Assembly: GCA_023460795.1 (NCBI GenBank)
Contig: JAEWPC010000038.1
Span: 1-59,709 of the forward strand
From: Bacillota bacterium
GTDB lineage: Bacteria > Bacillota > Bacilli > Paenibacillales > Paenibacillaceae
Length of the DNA: 59,709 nucleotides
Reading direction: 5' to 3'
The translations under genes and the position numbers were made by a program. The notes beneath the pieces are model-generated. The model did no database searches, was not told where the DNA came from, and was given only the letters and a program-made list of their open reading frames with translations. Positions 1-8,560 of the stretch are shown here, piece by piece; position 1 is the first letter of the stretch, and every line of letters begins with the position of its first letter.

Positions 1-25
1 ATGTTTTCAGGTATAGTAGTCATCG

Positions 26-77
26 AGTAGGGTCCCTTCTTGGTGGCGTCGTAACCCCGAGGATACCCTACTTTTTT
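26..77 (+). terminator. Terminator-like hairpin at the left edge
   Basis: AGTAGGGT (26-33) can pair with ACCCTACT (65-72), and a run of T follows to 77. This looks like the intrinsic terminator of a plus-strand transcript entering from outside the window. The long loop contains further C/G-rich segments, so it could also be part of a leader or small RNA. The upstream gene is not visible. Confidence 0.4.
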
Positions 78-140
78 GTTGCCTGTTAAGGCTCCAAATC
101 TTGGTACACAAACTAATTTACATCATCGTCACCTGCTCCG

Positions 141-274
141 AATAACAACGATTTGCATTTATTTCTGATCCAAACCCTTCAAGTCTCGAAAATACGGTCA
201 AATATCTGTCGATTTGCTGTTATTTTCAACTCCAATCCGTTTCCGATAAAAATAACTATCGATTTGCTGTTATT
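141..274. repeat. Three imperfect copies of a short AT-rich repeat
   Basis: A core resembling AATAACTATCGATTTGCTGTTATT occurs near 141-164, 200-225 and 251-274, spaced about 50-60 bp apart. The third copy has inverted ends (AATAAC ... GTTATT). The first is the most diverged. No gene is seen in 78-300, so the repeats are the only structure in this stretch. Confidence 0.6.
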
Positions 275-300
275 CGCTCTCCATTCCGCCGCCGTCAGAC

Positions 301-328
301 AATGACCCGCTCGGTTGAGCGGGTCATT
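301..328 (-). terminator. Hairpin downstream of the LuxR-type regulator
   Basis: A perfect 12-bp stem, AATGACCCGCTC / GAGCGGGTCATT with a GGTT loop, lies 20 bp past the stop codon of the minus-strand regulator. There is no strong T run on the minus side, so termination is inferred from position and stem strength. Confidence 0.55.
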
Positions 329-348
329 GCTTAAGATTCACTATGAAT

Positions 349-2430
349 TTATCGTAGGTTATCGAACGACTTCATGCCGGCGACACGCGTGGCCAGCTGG
401 CTTCGGCGCTTAAGCCCGAGCTTCTCGAAGATCGTCGAGAGATGCTTCTTCACCGTTGCTTCGCTGATGAACAGCCTAGCCGCGATATCGGCATTGGACA
501 ACCCGTCCGCCGCCAGCTTCGCCACCTCCCGCTCCCGCGCGGAAAGAATCTTCGCCAAATTCTCGTTGTCGGCGGAAGGCTCCTCCTTCGGCCGCCAAGC
601 GATGCCCGCCCGGTTCAATAATTGCTCCAGCAATCGGGCCAATCGTTCCCCGCGCGTATCGAGAACGAGCATGGGGGCGGGAATTCCGTCATAGCATTCG
701 TGTTCGGAGCCGGCGACCGCTTCGAAGCCCATTCCTTCGTGCGTGCGCATGAACACCTCGATCGGCGGCGGACAGCATATCAGCAGCTTGCCCGAACAGA
801 GGTACCCGAACATAAGCGAGAAAATCTCCGTATAGCTCAGGTGATCGGCCCAATCGAGATAATCGATGGCTCTAATGAACCAGCCCGCCGGATGTTCCGG
901 CGAAGCTTCCATGGACCGTCGCACCGCCGCGGATAGAGTAGCGATATAAGGAGCGCTGAACGGGTCCCGGCTCATATAATCCAGCGTTCCGGCATGAATC
1001 GGCAGTATCGCGGCCAGCCCGACAACCTCCCGATTGCCATCGCGAAGCAAGTGAAGGCTTCGAGGGTCCATCTCGTACCATTCCCGCGGGTCCAATCCTC
1101 GCAGGCTCGCCTTCGGCATCGCGTCCGAGAACGCCGCGCGAACCTCTTGCCCGCTGTCGGGTTTGATCGCCACGGCCGAGATGATCCGTTCGGGCGCCGC
1201 GAACCTCCGTTCGATATAACGTTCCGCTTCGGCGACCGTCTCGCTGTTCACCTGCTCCCATAGCGAATAGGCTCGTGCGTTGCGATAAAAGACGGATATC
1301 GTCTCTCCGCCGACGAATTGGTAGAGCTCGCCGACTTCAAGGGAGACGCTCCTCGTTCCCGAATGTTCCTGAATCCGGTCGGCGTAATAGCACGCAAGCC
1401 TGGAGATAAGCGCATGGTAGAAATCCGGTTCGCGCTCGCGAAGGTATGAGGCGATCGCATCCCGCATCAGATCGTGCATGGCCCAGCCTTGCTCCGCCTT
1501 CCGAATGAACGAGATCCGAATCAATTCGTCGAACGATGCCGGTGGAAGCTCGGGAACGTTCAAGGCCGCGGCTAGAATGCTCGCGTTAAACCTGCGAGGC
1601 AACGAAGCCGCTTCGACGAGAAGACGAAGCTTCGGATCGGCGGCCTCCTTCAGCCATACGTCCGCCATCTCGTGGAACCAGGAGCCGCCTTCCATGTCGT
1701 CCGCCTTCGTGCCGATGCTCGAACGGTGCGCCGTGGCGAGCGACATCGCAAGCGGATGCCCGAAGGAAGACAGCCATACGCGATCCGTTTCTTCTCCCTG
1801 CGGCAGACCGCATCGCTTCGCATACTCCTTCGATTCCTCTCTTGACAGCGCGCCTAGATGGATGGGATGCAGCCGTTCTCTCCAAGCAGGAGACGCAGTC
1901 CATGCTCCGCCAAGCGGGAACCGGCCTGCCGTCATTAACAGCACGCAGTCCGCTAGCCGAGAGAATAACCTTTCGCGCAGCCACGCTTCCAAGTCGGCGA
2001 ATTCCTCGAACGTATCGAAAGCGAGAATGACCCGGCGTTGCTTGGCGATCTCGCGCAGCATTCCGACGCAAGCTTCCGTCCACGCGGATATAGCGCTGCC
2101 GCCTGCGGGCATCCGATCCGGCGCGACTTCCAGCAGCTCGAGAATGGTGCGGCATACCTCTTCCTCCCGATGAAGGACGTCGCGGCTGTCGACGAGCGCG
2201 AAGACGGCTCCGGCACGCTCGGCGTCTCGTCGGAACGCGGCGAGCAGCGACGTCTTCCCCATGCCTCCGATTCCGCTGATGCTCCAAAGGGTGCGCTCTT
2301 CCGTCCGGCCTTCCAAATAACCGCGGAACCGTAGCCGCTCGCCATTCCGACCGACAAAGTAGTAGTCCTCCCGCTCCGCGAAGGTCTGTTCCCTCTCTTC
2401 GGTTCCCTCGTTCTCGTAAGTCTTCGTCAA
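349..2430 (-). CDS. LuxR-family regulator with N-terminal NTPase domain
   Basis: This is a large MalT/LAL-like transcription regulator. Counting from a possible GTG at 2583, a Walker A motif GIGGMGKT lies near residues 104-111, a Walker B-like strand VILAFDTFEEF near 185-195, and a C-terminal LuxR helix-turn-helix (LSAREREVAKLAADGLSN, then ATVKKHLSTIFEKL) near 680-735. The segment just before the HTH resembles a GNAT fold (EVVGLAAILPIH, then GFEAVAGSEHECYDG). I prefer a TTG at 2430, which has GGTGAG just upstream and leaves 693 residues. The 51 residues before it look non-homologous and the GTG lacks a spaced ribosome binding site. The gene lies directly after the DUF2269 gene. The ligand and target genes are unknown. 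Confidence 0.8.
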   Translation of the reverse strand: MTKTYENEGTEEREQTFAEREDYYFVGRNGERLRFRGYLEGRTEERTLWSISGIGGMGKTSLLAAFRRDAERAGAVFALVDSRDVLHREEEVCRTILELLEVAPDRMPAGGSAISAWTEACVGMLREIAKQRRVILAFDTFEEFADLEAWLRERLFSRLADCVLLMTAGRFPLGGAWTASPAWRERLHPIHLGALSREESKEYAKRCGLPQGEETDRVWLSSFGHPLAMSLATAHRSSIGTKADDMEGGSWFHEMADVWLKEAADPKLRLLVEAASLPRRFNASILAAALNVPELPPASFDELIRISFIRKAEQGWAMHDLMRDAIASYLREREPDFYHALISRLACYYADRIQEHSGTRSVSLEVGELYQFVGGETISVFYRNARAYSLWEQVNSETVAEAERYIERRFAAPERIISAVAIKPDSGQEVRAAFSDAMPKASLRGLDPREWYEMDPRSLHLLRDGNREVVGLAAILPIHAGTLDYMSRDPFSAPYIATLSAAVRRSMEASPEHPAGWFIRAIDYLDWADHLSYTEIFSLMFGYLCSGKLLICCPPPIEVFMRTHEGMGFEAVAGSEHECYDGIPAPMLVLDTRGERLARLLEQLLNRAGIAWRPKEEPSADNENLAKILSAREREVAKLAADGLSNADIAARLFISEATVKKHLSTIFEKLGLKRRSQLATRVAGMKSFDNLR

Positions 2431-2585
2431 ATCGCGCTCACCGCCCGCACTCGTGAATGATCTTCTTCTACTATGAGTATAGGGCTTTTTCAAACTCGGG
2501 AATAGAGCAAATAAGCGTCGGGAGCTTGATCCCGGCGCTTGTTCGCGTCTTATCTTATTCGATCTGTCCGATATCTTGCGCACCC

Positions 2586-3056
2586 TTAGATAGAGTCAGG
2601 CTTAACGATCATGAGAATAAAGATAATAAGGCCAAGGCCGGAAGCCGTGTACAATAACCCGCTTGCCCGATTGACCCACAGCTGCTGCTCCGCCGGAAAA
2701 GCGGTTGCGTGCTCATTGACGGGATCAGCCAGCCATGCGCCGAGTTTCTTGAGCACGGGAGCGATTCCCGCGATCATCGTCATCTGGATCAGAACGTAGA
2801 TCACCAGCGTGCCGTACATCCAGATCTGGGCGAAAGTCCCGTAATTCCCCGACAGGGCAAGGCCGAGTCCCGACAGGACGGCGATGCTGCCTCCGATCTT
2901 CGGGAACATCTCCATTCGGCCCACGAAGCTGATCGACGAGCGATATTGCTGTACGTTCTGGTTTCGCCGAAGGAACACGTGACCGAGGTACGTAGGTCCG
3001 ATCCCGATCAATGCCGACAGAACGTGAACGACGACTAAAATTTCCCATCCATTCAT
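2586..3056 (-). CDS. DUF2269-family membrane protein
   Basis: A 156-residue integral membrane protein with about four hydrophobic segments: near the N-terminus (EILVVVHVLSALIGIGPTYL), 52-70, 76-98 and 130-150. The N-terminal histidine in VVHVLSA and the GPTYLGH segment fit the DUF2269 family, whose function is not established. It ends 2 bp before the possible GTG start of the regulator at 2583, so the two may be co-transcribed. It has no evident link to the sugar genes upstream. Confidence 0.75.
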   Translation of the reverse strand: MNGWEILVVVHVLSALIGIGPTYLGHVFLRRNQNVQQYRSSISFVGRMEMFPKIGGSIAVLSGLGLALSGNYGTFAQIWMYGTLVIYVLIQMTMIAGIAPVLKKLGAWLADPVNEHATAFPAEQQLWVNRASGLLYTASGLGLIIFILMIVKPDSI

Positions 3057-3200
3057 TGGTTATAAATCCTCCATTCGCGCGAGCATGAGGCCACTGCATG
3101 GCCCCTTCTTAATGTAGCACCCGCAGCGAGGAGCGTTAATTATACGAAAGTTGTAGTGCGCATTATCCTTTCGTCGTAATCTCATTCTTCGGAGCACCTG

Positions 3201-5183
3201 TCAGCCGCCCGTCTTCGCGAGCGCGCTCATGCCGGCCTCCAGCACCCGTATAATGCGGTCCGTATCATAGACGCAGCCTTTCCACGTACCGCCGCTCGCG
3301 GCTTGTAACGCAGCCCATAACCGGGTATCGTCCGGAAGCGACGGATCCTCGGCCATGCCGGGATGCGGAGCGCGAACGGCCAGAATGGCCGAACCGGCTT
3401 CGGGTACTTCCGGTTGATCGCCGCAGCCTACCATGTCGACGCTGCCTTCCAACCTTCGCGTATCGATCCGAATGTCGACCCAGTCGCCGTCTCGCAACCG
3501 TCCGATCGGCCCGCCGGCGAGCGCTTCGGGGCCGATGTGCCCGATGCACGCGCCCGTGGATACGCCGGAGAACCGGGCATCGGTCAGAAGCGATACCTGG
3601 CGGCCGAACGCGAGATGCTTCAGCGCCGAAGTCAACTGATACGTCTCTTCCATCCCGGTGCCCGACGGCCCGCGTCCGATTAACGCCATAATGTCGCCGG
3701 CGGAGATGCCGCCCGTCTTAATGGCTCTTATCGCCTCTCGTTCGGTAACGAACACCTTTACGCGGCCGACATGCCGGAACACGCCGTTCTCGTCCAGCAT
3801 GGACGGATCGATCGCAGTCGATTTAATGACGGAGCCTTCCGGCGCGAGATTGCCGGTCGGGAACGTAACGGTCGGCGTCAGACCGGCCTTCCGCGCCGCC
3901 TCCGGGCTGTAGATGACCGTATCCGGATCGATGCCTTCCTGGTCGGCTAACCAAGAGCGCATACGCTGTCGGCGCTCGGAAGTCTCCCACCAGTCCAGCG
4001 TTTCGCCTAGCGACACTCCGGCCGCCGTAAGCACCGTATCGTCCAATACGCCAAGCCGCCGCAGATGGAGCATGACCTCCGGAACCCCTCCGGCCAGGAA
4101 CGCATGGACGGTCGGGTGAGGAACCGGCCCGTTCGGAAGGACGCTTACGATTCTCGGGACGGAGCGGTTCACTTCCGCCCAATCGCTTGCTTCCGGAGCG
4201 GCGAGTCCCGCCGCATGCGCGATCGCGGGGATGTGCAGCAGCAGGTTCGTCGAACCGCCGAAAGCCGCGTGCACCGCCATCGCGTTCCGAATGGATGCGG
4301 GGGTCAACAATTCGCTCATCGTGATCCCCTGCTTCGCAAGCGACATGGCGGCACGGGCGGACTGCCTGGCCATGGCGGTCCAGACCGGCTGACCCGAAGG
4401 AGCGAGCGCGGCGTGAGGGACGGTGAGGCCGAGCGCCTCGGCCACGACTTGGGCGGTGCCCGCGGTTCCTAGGAACTGGCATCCCCCGCCTGGCGTCGCG
4501 CAAGCGCGGCAGCCTAGATCCGCCGCCTCCTCCAGCGATAGTTCGCCGTTCGCGTACCTGGCGCCGATCGTTTGAATTTTACCGGCGTCCTCGCCATGGG
4601 TCGGCGGCAGCGTTACGCCGCCCGGGACGATGACGCCGGGCAAATTCTTCATCCCCGCTAGCGCGATCATCATGGCGGGGAGCCCTTTGTCGCAGGTTGC
4701 GACTCCGATCACCGCGGAGCGAGTCGGAAGCGAACGAACGAGTCGCCGCATGACCATCGCCGCGTCGTTGCGGTACGGAAGCGAATCGAACATGCCCGTC
4801 GTACCCTGCGTTCGACCGTCGCACGGATCGCTGACGTATCCGGCGAACGGTATGCCTCCCGCCCGCGTGATCTCCTCGGCGGCAGCCTTCATCAACAATC
4901 CGATTTCCCAATGGCCCGTATGGTATCCGAGCGCGGCCGGCGAGCCGTCCTCGTTGCGAATGCCGCCCATCGTGCCGAGCAGCAGCACCTCCCGCCCGAT
5001 CAGACGCTCCGCCCGCCAGCCCATCCCGACGTTCTGGCTCCATCCGAATAAATCTCCGCTCGGCGAGTCCAGCAGCATTGCCGGCGTCAGCGGCAACGAG
5101 CCGGACGGACCTTCCGCGTGCGTCGCCACTTCGAAATACGCATCTTCCTCCGGACCCATTACCGTTCGCAAATGTTCGTTCAT
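3201..5183 (-). CDS. YjhG/YagF-type dehydratase (probable D-xylonate dehydratase)
   Basis: A 660-residue IlvD/Edd-family dehydratase that should convert an aldonate such as D-xylonate to its 2-keto-3-deoxy acid in the cytosol. The three cysteines expected for the Fe-S cluster are visible: C121 (SDPCDGRTQG), C164 (ATCDKGLPAMM) and C235 (GGGCQFLGTA). Length and the N-terminal extension match the YjhG/YagF branch better than IlvD (about 560 residues) or Edd. The ATG at 5183 is preceded by GGGGGAT. It is the last gene of the FAH hydrolase / aldehyde dehydrogenase / dehydratase operon, and those neighbours supply the next two Weimberg steps. Exact sugar-acid specificity is inferred from context. 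Confidence 0.87.
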   Translation of the reverse strand: MNEHLRTVMGPEEDAYFEVATHAEGPSGSLPLTPAMLLDSPSGDLFGWSQNVGMGWRAERLIGREVLLLGTMGGIRNEDGSPAALGYHTGHWEIGLLMKAAAEEITRAGGIPFAGYVSDPCDGRTQGTTGMFDSLPYRNDAAMVMRRLVRSLPTRSAVIGVATCDKGLPAMMIALAGMKNLPGVIVPGGVTLPPTHGEDAGKIQTIGARYANGELSLEEAADLGCRACATPGGGCQFLGTAGTAQVVAEALGLTVPHAALAPSGQPVWTAMARQSARAAMSLAKQGITMSELLTPASIRNAMAVHAAFGGSTNLLLHIPAIAHAAGLAAPEASDWAEVNRSVPRIVSVLPNGPVPHPTVHAFLAGGVPEVMLHLRRLGVLDDTVLTAAGVSLGETLDWWETSERRQRMRSWLADQEGIDPDTVIYSPEAARKAGLTPTVTFPTGNLAPEGSVIKSTAIDPSMLDENGVFRHVGRVKVFVTEREAIRAIKTGGISAGDIMALIGRGPSGTGMEETYQLTSALKHLAFGRQVSLLTDARFSGVSTGACIGHIGPEALAGGPIGRLRDGDWVDIRIDTRRLEGSVDMVGCGDQPEVPEAGSAILAVRAPHPGMAEDPSLPDDTRLWAALQAASGGTWKGCVYDTDRIIRVLEAGMSALAKTGG

Positions 5184-5198
5184 TGCCTATCCCCCAAG

Positions 5199-6680
5199 TT
5201 AAGGCTTAATGAAGACGGTTTTAATGCTCGTATAGAATTCGATCGCGGCTTGCCCTTGCTCGCGCGAATGCGAGCTGGAGTTCTTCATCCCTCCGAAAGG
5301 CGCCTGCAGCTCCACGCCCGCCGTCTCGGCGTTGACGCGAACGAGTCCGGCATCCATGTCTTCGACGAAGGTTAGCACGTTCCGAAGATCGCGCGTATAG
5401 AGCGAGGCGCTGAGACCGTAATCCGTATCGTTCGCAAGCTCGATCGCATGACCCAGATCCGACGCCTCGATCAAAGCCAATACCGGACCGAAAATCTCTT
5501 CGCGCGCGATCGTCATCGACGGCTTCACGCGATCGAACACGGCAGGCGTCACGAAGAAGCCGTCCTTCAATGCCGGATCGTCCGGCGTCTCGCCTCCGGT
5601 CAGCAATACGGCGCCTTCTTCCTTACCCTTGCGGATATAGCGCCTGACCGTGTCGTACTGCTTCTCGCTGGCGCAAGGTCCGAGCCATGTCTCCGCGTTC
5701 AATCCGTCGCCGACCCGCAGTGCGCCGACCTTCTCGAGCAGCTTCGCCTTAAACGCCTCATAGACGTCGCTTACGACAATGACGCGGCTCGTCGCGGTAC
5801 ATTTCTGTCCGGTGGAGCGCAGACCGCCGCTGATCGTCGCATCGACCGCAAGGTCCAGGTCGGCGTCGGCCGCGACGATGATCGGGTTTTTGCCGCCCAT
5901 CTCCAGCTGATACTTCGCGCCTCGCGCCAGCACGGTCTGACCGACTTTCTTGCCGACGGCGTTGGAGCCCGTGAACGTAACGCCGTGAATGCCCGGATGC
6001 TCGGCAATGCCTTGACCGATAACGGGTCCGTCGCCGATGACCATGTTAACGACGCCCGCCGGGAAACCCGCTTCGGCGAAGCACGCCATGACGAGCGCCG
6101 CCGTTACGGCGGTCTCTGCCGCCGGCTTCCAGACGACGGCGTTGCCGTAGATCAGAGCCGGGGCCATCTTCCACACCGGGATCGCGACCGGGAAATTCCA
6201 TGGCGAGATCACGCCGACGACGCCAAGCGGCACGCGGGTCGTATACATCAATGCCTCCGCGTCCGTCGACGGAATGACGTCGCCTACCGCCCTCATCCCC
6301 TCTCCCGCGTAGTAACGAAGGATGGCCGCTCCGCGCGCCGTCTCGCCCTTCGCCTCGGGGAGCGTCTTGCCCATCTCGCGCGTCATCGCCCGCCCGATCT
6401 CTTCCATTCGGCCCTCTAGCAGATCGGCCGCCTTGAATAACAGCGCGCCTCGCTGGGCGCCCGTCATCTTGCGCCATGCACGGCGTGCTTCGTTCGCGGC
6501 GGACACCGCTTGGTTCAGGTCGTTAAGGTCCGAATCCGGCGCCTGTCCGACCACTTCGTTCCTGCGCGCGGGATTGATGCTGTGCAACCGTCTGCCTGCA
6601 GCCGGTGCCACCCATGTCCCGCCGATATAGTTGTCGACCGTTACCGCGTCCATGCTCGTCATTTTATCGTTAATCGCCAT
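5199..6680 (-). CDS. Aldehyde dehydrogenase, probable 2-oxoglutarate semialdehyde dehydrogenase
   Basis: A 493-residue NAD(P)-dependent aldehyde dehydrogenase. The oxyanion-hole Asn lies in SPWNFPVAIP (N162), the general-base Glu260 in QLEMGGKNP, and the nucleophile Cys294 in GQKCTATSR. The family length is standard and the protein looks intact. GGGAGGA lies 7 bp before the ATG and overlaps the stop of the upstream FAH gene, so the two are translated from one message. Between a sugar-acid dehydratase and a keto-deoxy-acid dehydratase, the best fit is oxidation of 2,5-dioxopentanoate to 2-oxoglutarate, the last Weimberg step. Other semialdehyde substrates cannot be excluded. Confidence 0.87.
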   Translation of the reverse strand: MAINDKMTSMDAVTVDNYIGGTWVAPAAGRRLHSINPARRNEVVGQAPDSDLNDLNQAVSAANEARRAWRKMTGAQRGALLFKAADLLEGRMEEIGRAMTREMGKTLPEAKGETARGAAILRYYAGEGMRAVGDVIPSTDAEALMYTTRVPLGVVGVISPWNFPVAIPVWKMAPALIYGNAVVWKPAAETAVTAALVMACFAEAGFPAGVVNMVIGDGPVIGQGIAEHPGIHGVTFTGSNAVGKKVGQTVLARGAKYQLEMGGKNPIIVAADADLDLAVDATISGGLRSTGQKCTATSRVIVVSDVYEAFKAKLLEKVGALRVGDGLNAETWLGPCASEKQYDTVRRYIRKGKEEGAVLLTGGETPDDPALKDGFFVTPAVFDRVKPSMTIAREEIFGPVLALIEASDLGHAIELANDTDYGLSASLYTRDLRNVLTFVEDMDAGLVRVNAETAGVELQAPFGGMKNSSSHSREQGQAAIEFYTSIKTVFIKP

Positions 6681-6694
6681 CTATAAGTCCTCCC

Positions 6695-7585
6695 TTAACC
6701 TTCCAGTTCATGCGCGAATACGCACGTGTTCGTAAGCGTTCCGATTGTCTCGATCTCGATCTCGATCCGGTCTCCCGAAGCCAGGGTAAATTGGTTCGGC
6801 GGTACGAGGCAGGTTCCCGTCAGCAGCACCGTTCCTTCGTATAACACGTTATCCAGCTTCAAGTAACCTACAAGCTCCTCCAATCGGCGCTTGAGCTCCC
6901 CGGTGCTCGCCGATTCGTCGACCACCTTCTCGCCGTTGCGGTAAATCCGGCACGCGATGGAGAGGGCGTACGGATCTTCTACCGTCTCCGCAAGCCGGAC
7001 GAACGGACCGATGGAGCAGGAGCGCTTCCAAATTTTCGCCTGCGGCAGGTAGAGCGGATTCTCGCCCTCAATGTCGCGGCAACTCATGTCGTTGCCTGCA
7101 GTGTAACCGATAATGGTTCCGTCGCGGTCCAGCACGAGACCCAGCTCGGCTTCCGGCACCTGCCAGTTCGAATCGCTGCGCAAGCACACGGTTTCGCCCG
7201 GTCCAACCGTACGTTGTGCGGTCGATTTCATGAACAGCTCCGGCCGATCGGCATCATAGACTTTGTCGTAGTAAGTAGTTGCGTCGAGTTTGCCCGCCGT
7301 CGCTTCATGATTGCGAGCCTCCCTGCTGCGCTGATAGGTCACCCCGGCCGCCCATACCTCCGGCGCGTCGATCGGCACGGCAAGCTCAAGAGATTCCACC
7401 GGCGCATCGATGCGAGCGCTTCCCGAGAGAAGCGACTGGACATGCTCGGCTGTCGTTACTTTCGCCGCCTTGGCTTCGCGGACGAGCGTCATCAGATCTG
7501 GCGCGTTTAATCGATACCTCTCTCCGTCGTCCAATAGAACAGCTAGAATCTTGCGCGAGTTTTCCCAATACCGAAATATACGCAT
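6695..7585 (-). CDS. FAH-family protein, probable 2-keto-3-deoxy-xylonate dehydratase
   Basis: A 296-residue fumarylacetoacetate hydrolase-superfamily enzyme. The central block has the family's metal-binding acidic residues (PEAELGLVLDRDG, then GNDMSCRDIEGENP), followed by KIWKRSCSIGPF. In Weimberg pathways this superfamily supplies the second dehydratase, which converts 2-keto-3-deoxy-pentonate to 2,5-dioxopentanoate. The flanking dehydratase and dehydrogenase support that role. The ATG at 7585 has GGGAGGA 8 bp upstream. This is the first gene of the operon. A TATAAT box and an inverted repeat lie just upstream, next to the IclR gene. Hydrolysis of an acylpyruvate is the main alternative. 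Confidence 0.82.
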   Translation of the reverse strand: MRIFRYWENSRKILAVLLDDGERYRLNAPDLMTLVREAKAAKVTTAEHVQSLLSGSARIDAPVESLELAVPIDAPEVWAAGVTYQRSREARNHEATAGKLDATTYYDKVYDADRPELFMKSTAQRTVGPGETVCLRSDSNWQVPEAELGLVLDRDGTIIGYTAGNDMSCRDIEGENPLYLPQAKIWKRSCSIGPFVRLAETVEDPYALSIACRIYRNGEKVVDESASTGELKRRLEELVGYLKLDNVLYEGTVLLTGTCLVPPNQFTLASGDRIEIEIETIGTLTNTCVFAHELEG

Positions 7586-7611
7586 AAACCATTTCCTCCC
7601 ATGTGTTCTAT

Positions 7612-7644
7612 ATTATAAAACAGCGTTCTCATTATGAGCGAGAA
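7612..7644 (-). promoter_or_regulatory. Promoter and candidate IclR operator for the xylonate operon
   Basis: On the minus strand a perfect TATAAT lies at 7617-7612, about 27 bp before the FAH start codon. The corresponding -35 (CGCTCA) is poor and sits inside an inverted repeat, TTCTCATTATGAGCGAGAA (7626-7644). An operator covering a weak -35 fits control by the neighbouring IclR protein. A related half-site, CTCATGATCA, occurs upstream of the IclR gene near 8469. Confidence 0.5.
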
Positions 7645-7666
7645 AAATAGCAGCTCCTCTCGCTGC
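7642..7666 (-). terminator. Weak hairpin after the IclR gene
   Basis: On the minus strand GCAGC / GCTGC (7666-7662 / 7654-7650) forms a short stem followed by TATTTTTCT. It begins about 10 bp past the IclR stop codon. It overlaps the upstream part of the xylonate-operon promoter region, so it would separate the two transcripts. The short stem makes this tentative. Confidence 0.35.
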
Positions 7667-7676
7667 ATCTTTCGCG

Positions 7677-8444
7677 TCATCTTGCTGAGTAACCTAACCC
7701 GCGGGATATAGCTTCCGCCGTTCCCCGCAATTGCTCGACGTACGAAGACAGTTCTTCGTCGTCAACCTTCGCCGCCATCGTCGAGATGCTGATCGCCCCC
7801 GCGACGTGACCTTGATGATCGTACACCGGCGCGGACGCGCAACGTACGCCCGGCTCGTTCTCCTCGCGGTCGTAAGCGATCCCTTGTTCCTGAACGGTAC
7901 GAAGCTCTTCGCGGAAGGAAGCTTCGTTAGCGATCGTATGCTGCGTATGTACGATAAATTCGTACCCCTTCAGCGTCGACTCCAGCTCGGCCTGCGACAG
8001 GAAAGCGGCGAGCACCTTCCCTACCGCGCTGCTGTGCAACGGAACGCGGCGACCGATTCGGGAATAACGAATCGCGGCCTTGCTGCCTTCTACTTTGTCG
8101 ATATACACCCCCTCGGCTCCGTCTCGAATGACAAGATGCACCGTCTGCCCGGTAGCGTCGGATAATCTTCGCATCGGCCCGGCAGCCGTCTCTCTCAAAT
8201 CCAATCCCTGGAGAAGGAGCTGACCTTTCTCCAACAATCGCATACCGAGCCGGTATAGCCCGTTCTCGTCCTGCTCGATGTAACCGTGCAGCTGCAGCGT
8301 CTTCAACAGCGAATGCACCGTACTCTTATGCAGCCCGATTCGAGCGCTGATCTCGGTGATCTTCAGCTCCCGGGTATGTTCGTCGAACAGATCCACGATG
8401 GTGAGCGCGCGGTCGACGGACTGAATGATCGGCAATCGTATCAC
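7677..8444 (-). CDS. IclR-family transcriptional regulator
   Basis: A 255-residue regulator. Residues about 6-60 form the winged HTH (ALTIVDLFDEHTRELKITEI, then GLHKSTVHSLLKTLQ). The rest is the IclR effector-binding domain, with VHLVIRDGAEGVYIDKVEG and the C-terminal RCASAPVYDHQGHVAGAIS. Its position upstream of, and on the same strand as, the three xylonate-degradation genes suggests it responds to a sugar acid or keto-deoxy acid. The assigned start is a GTG only about 3 bp from AAAGG, which is tight. A TTG three codons in would be better spaced. Confidence 0.88.
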   Translation of the reverse strand: MIRLPIIQSVDRALTIVDLFDEHTRELKITEISARIGLHKSTVHSLLKTLQLHGYIEQDENGLYRLGMRLLEKGQLLLQGLDLRETAAGPMRRLSDATGQTVHLVIRDGAEGVYIDKVEGSKAAIRYSRIGRRVPLHSSAVGKVLAAFLSQAELESTLKGYEFIVHTQHTIANEASFREELRTVQEQGIAYDREENEPGVRCASAPVYDHQGHVAGAISISTMAAKVDDEELSSYVEQLRGTAEAISRGLGYSAR

Positions 8445-8518
8445 GTACCTTTGTTATTAAGCTGATATCTCATGATCATCATTATAGTTGAATAACGAGA
8501 ATTCTGACAATATGCAAG

Positions 8519-8543
8519 AGGTCGGGCATCTTCTGCCCGACCT
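8519..8543 (-). terminator. Perfect 10-bp hairpin after the GH43 gene
   Basis: AGGTCGGGCA / TGCCCGACCT with a TCTTC loop lies 18 bp past the GH43 stop codon. A strong T run is missing on the minus side, so the terminator call rests on stem strength and position at the end of a long minus-strand unit. Confidence 0.6.
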
Positions 8544-8560
8544 TACTCGGTGTCCAATGC

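Noticed and set aside
1..80. A T-box or riboswitch at the left edge
   Set aside because: Only the terminator stem is convincing. No T-box sequence or known aptamer core could be identified in the loop.
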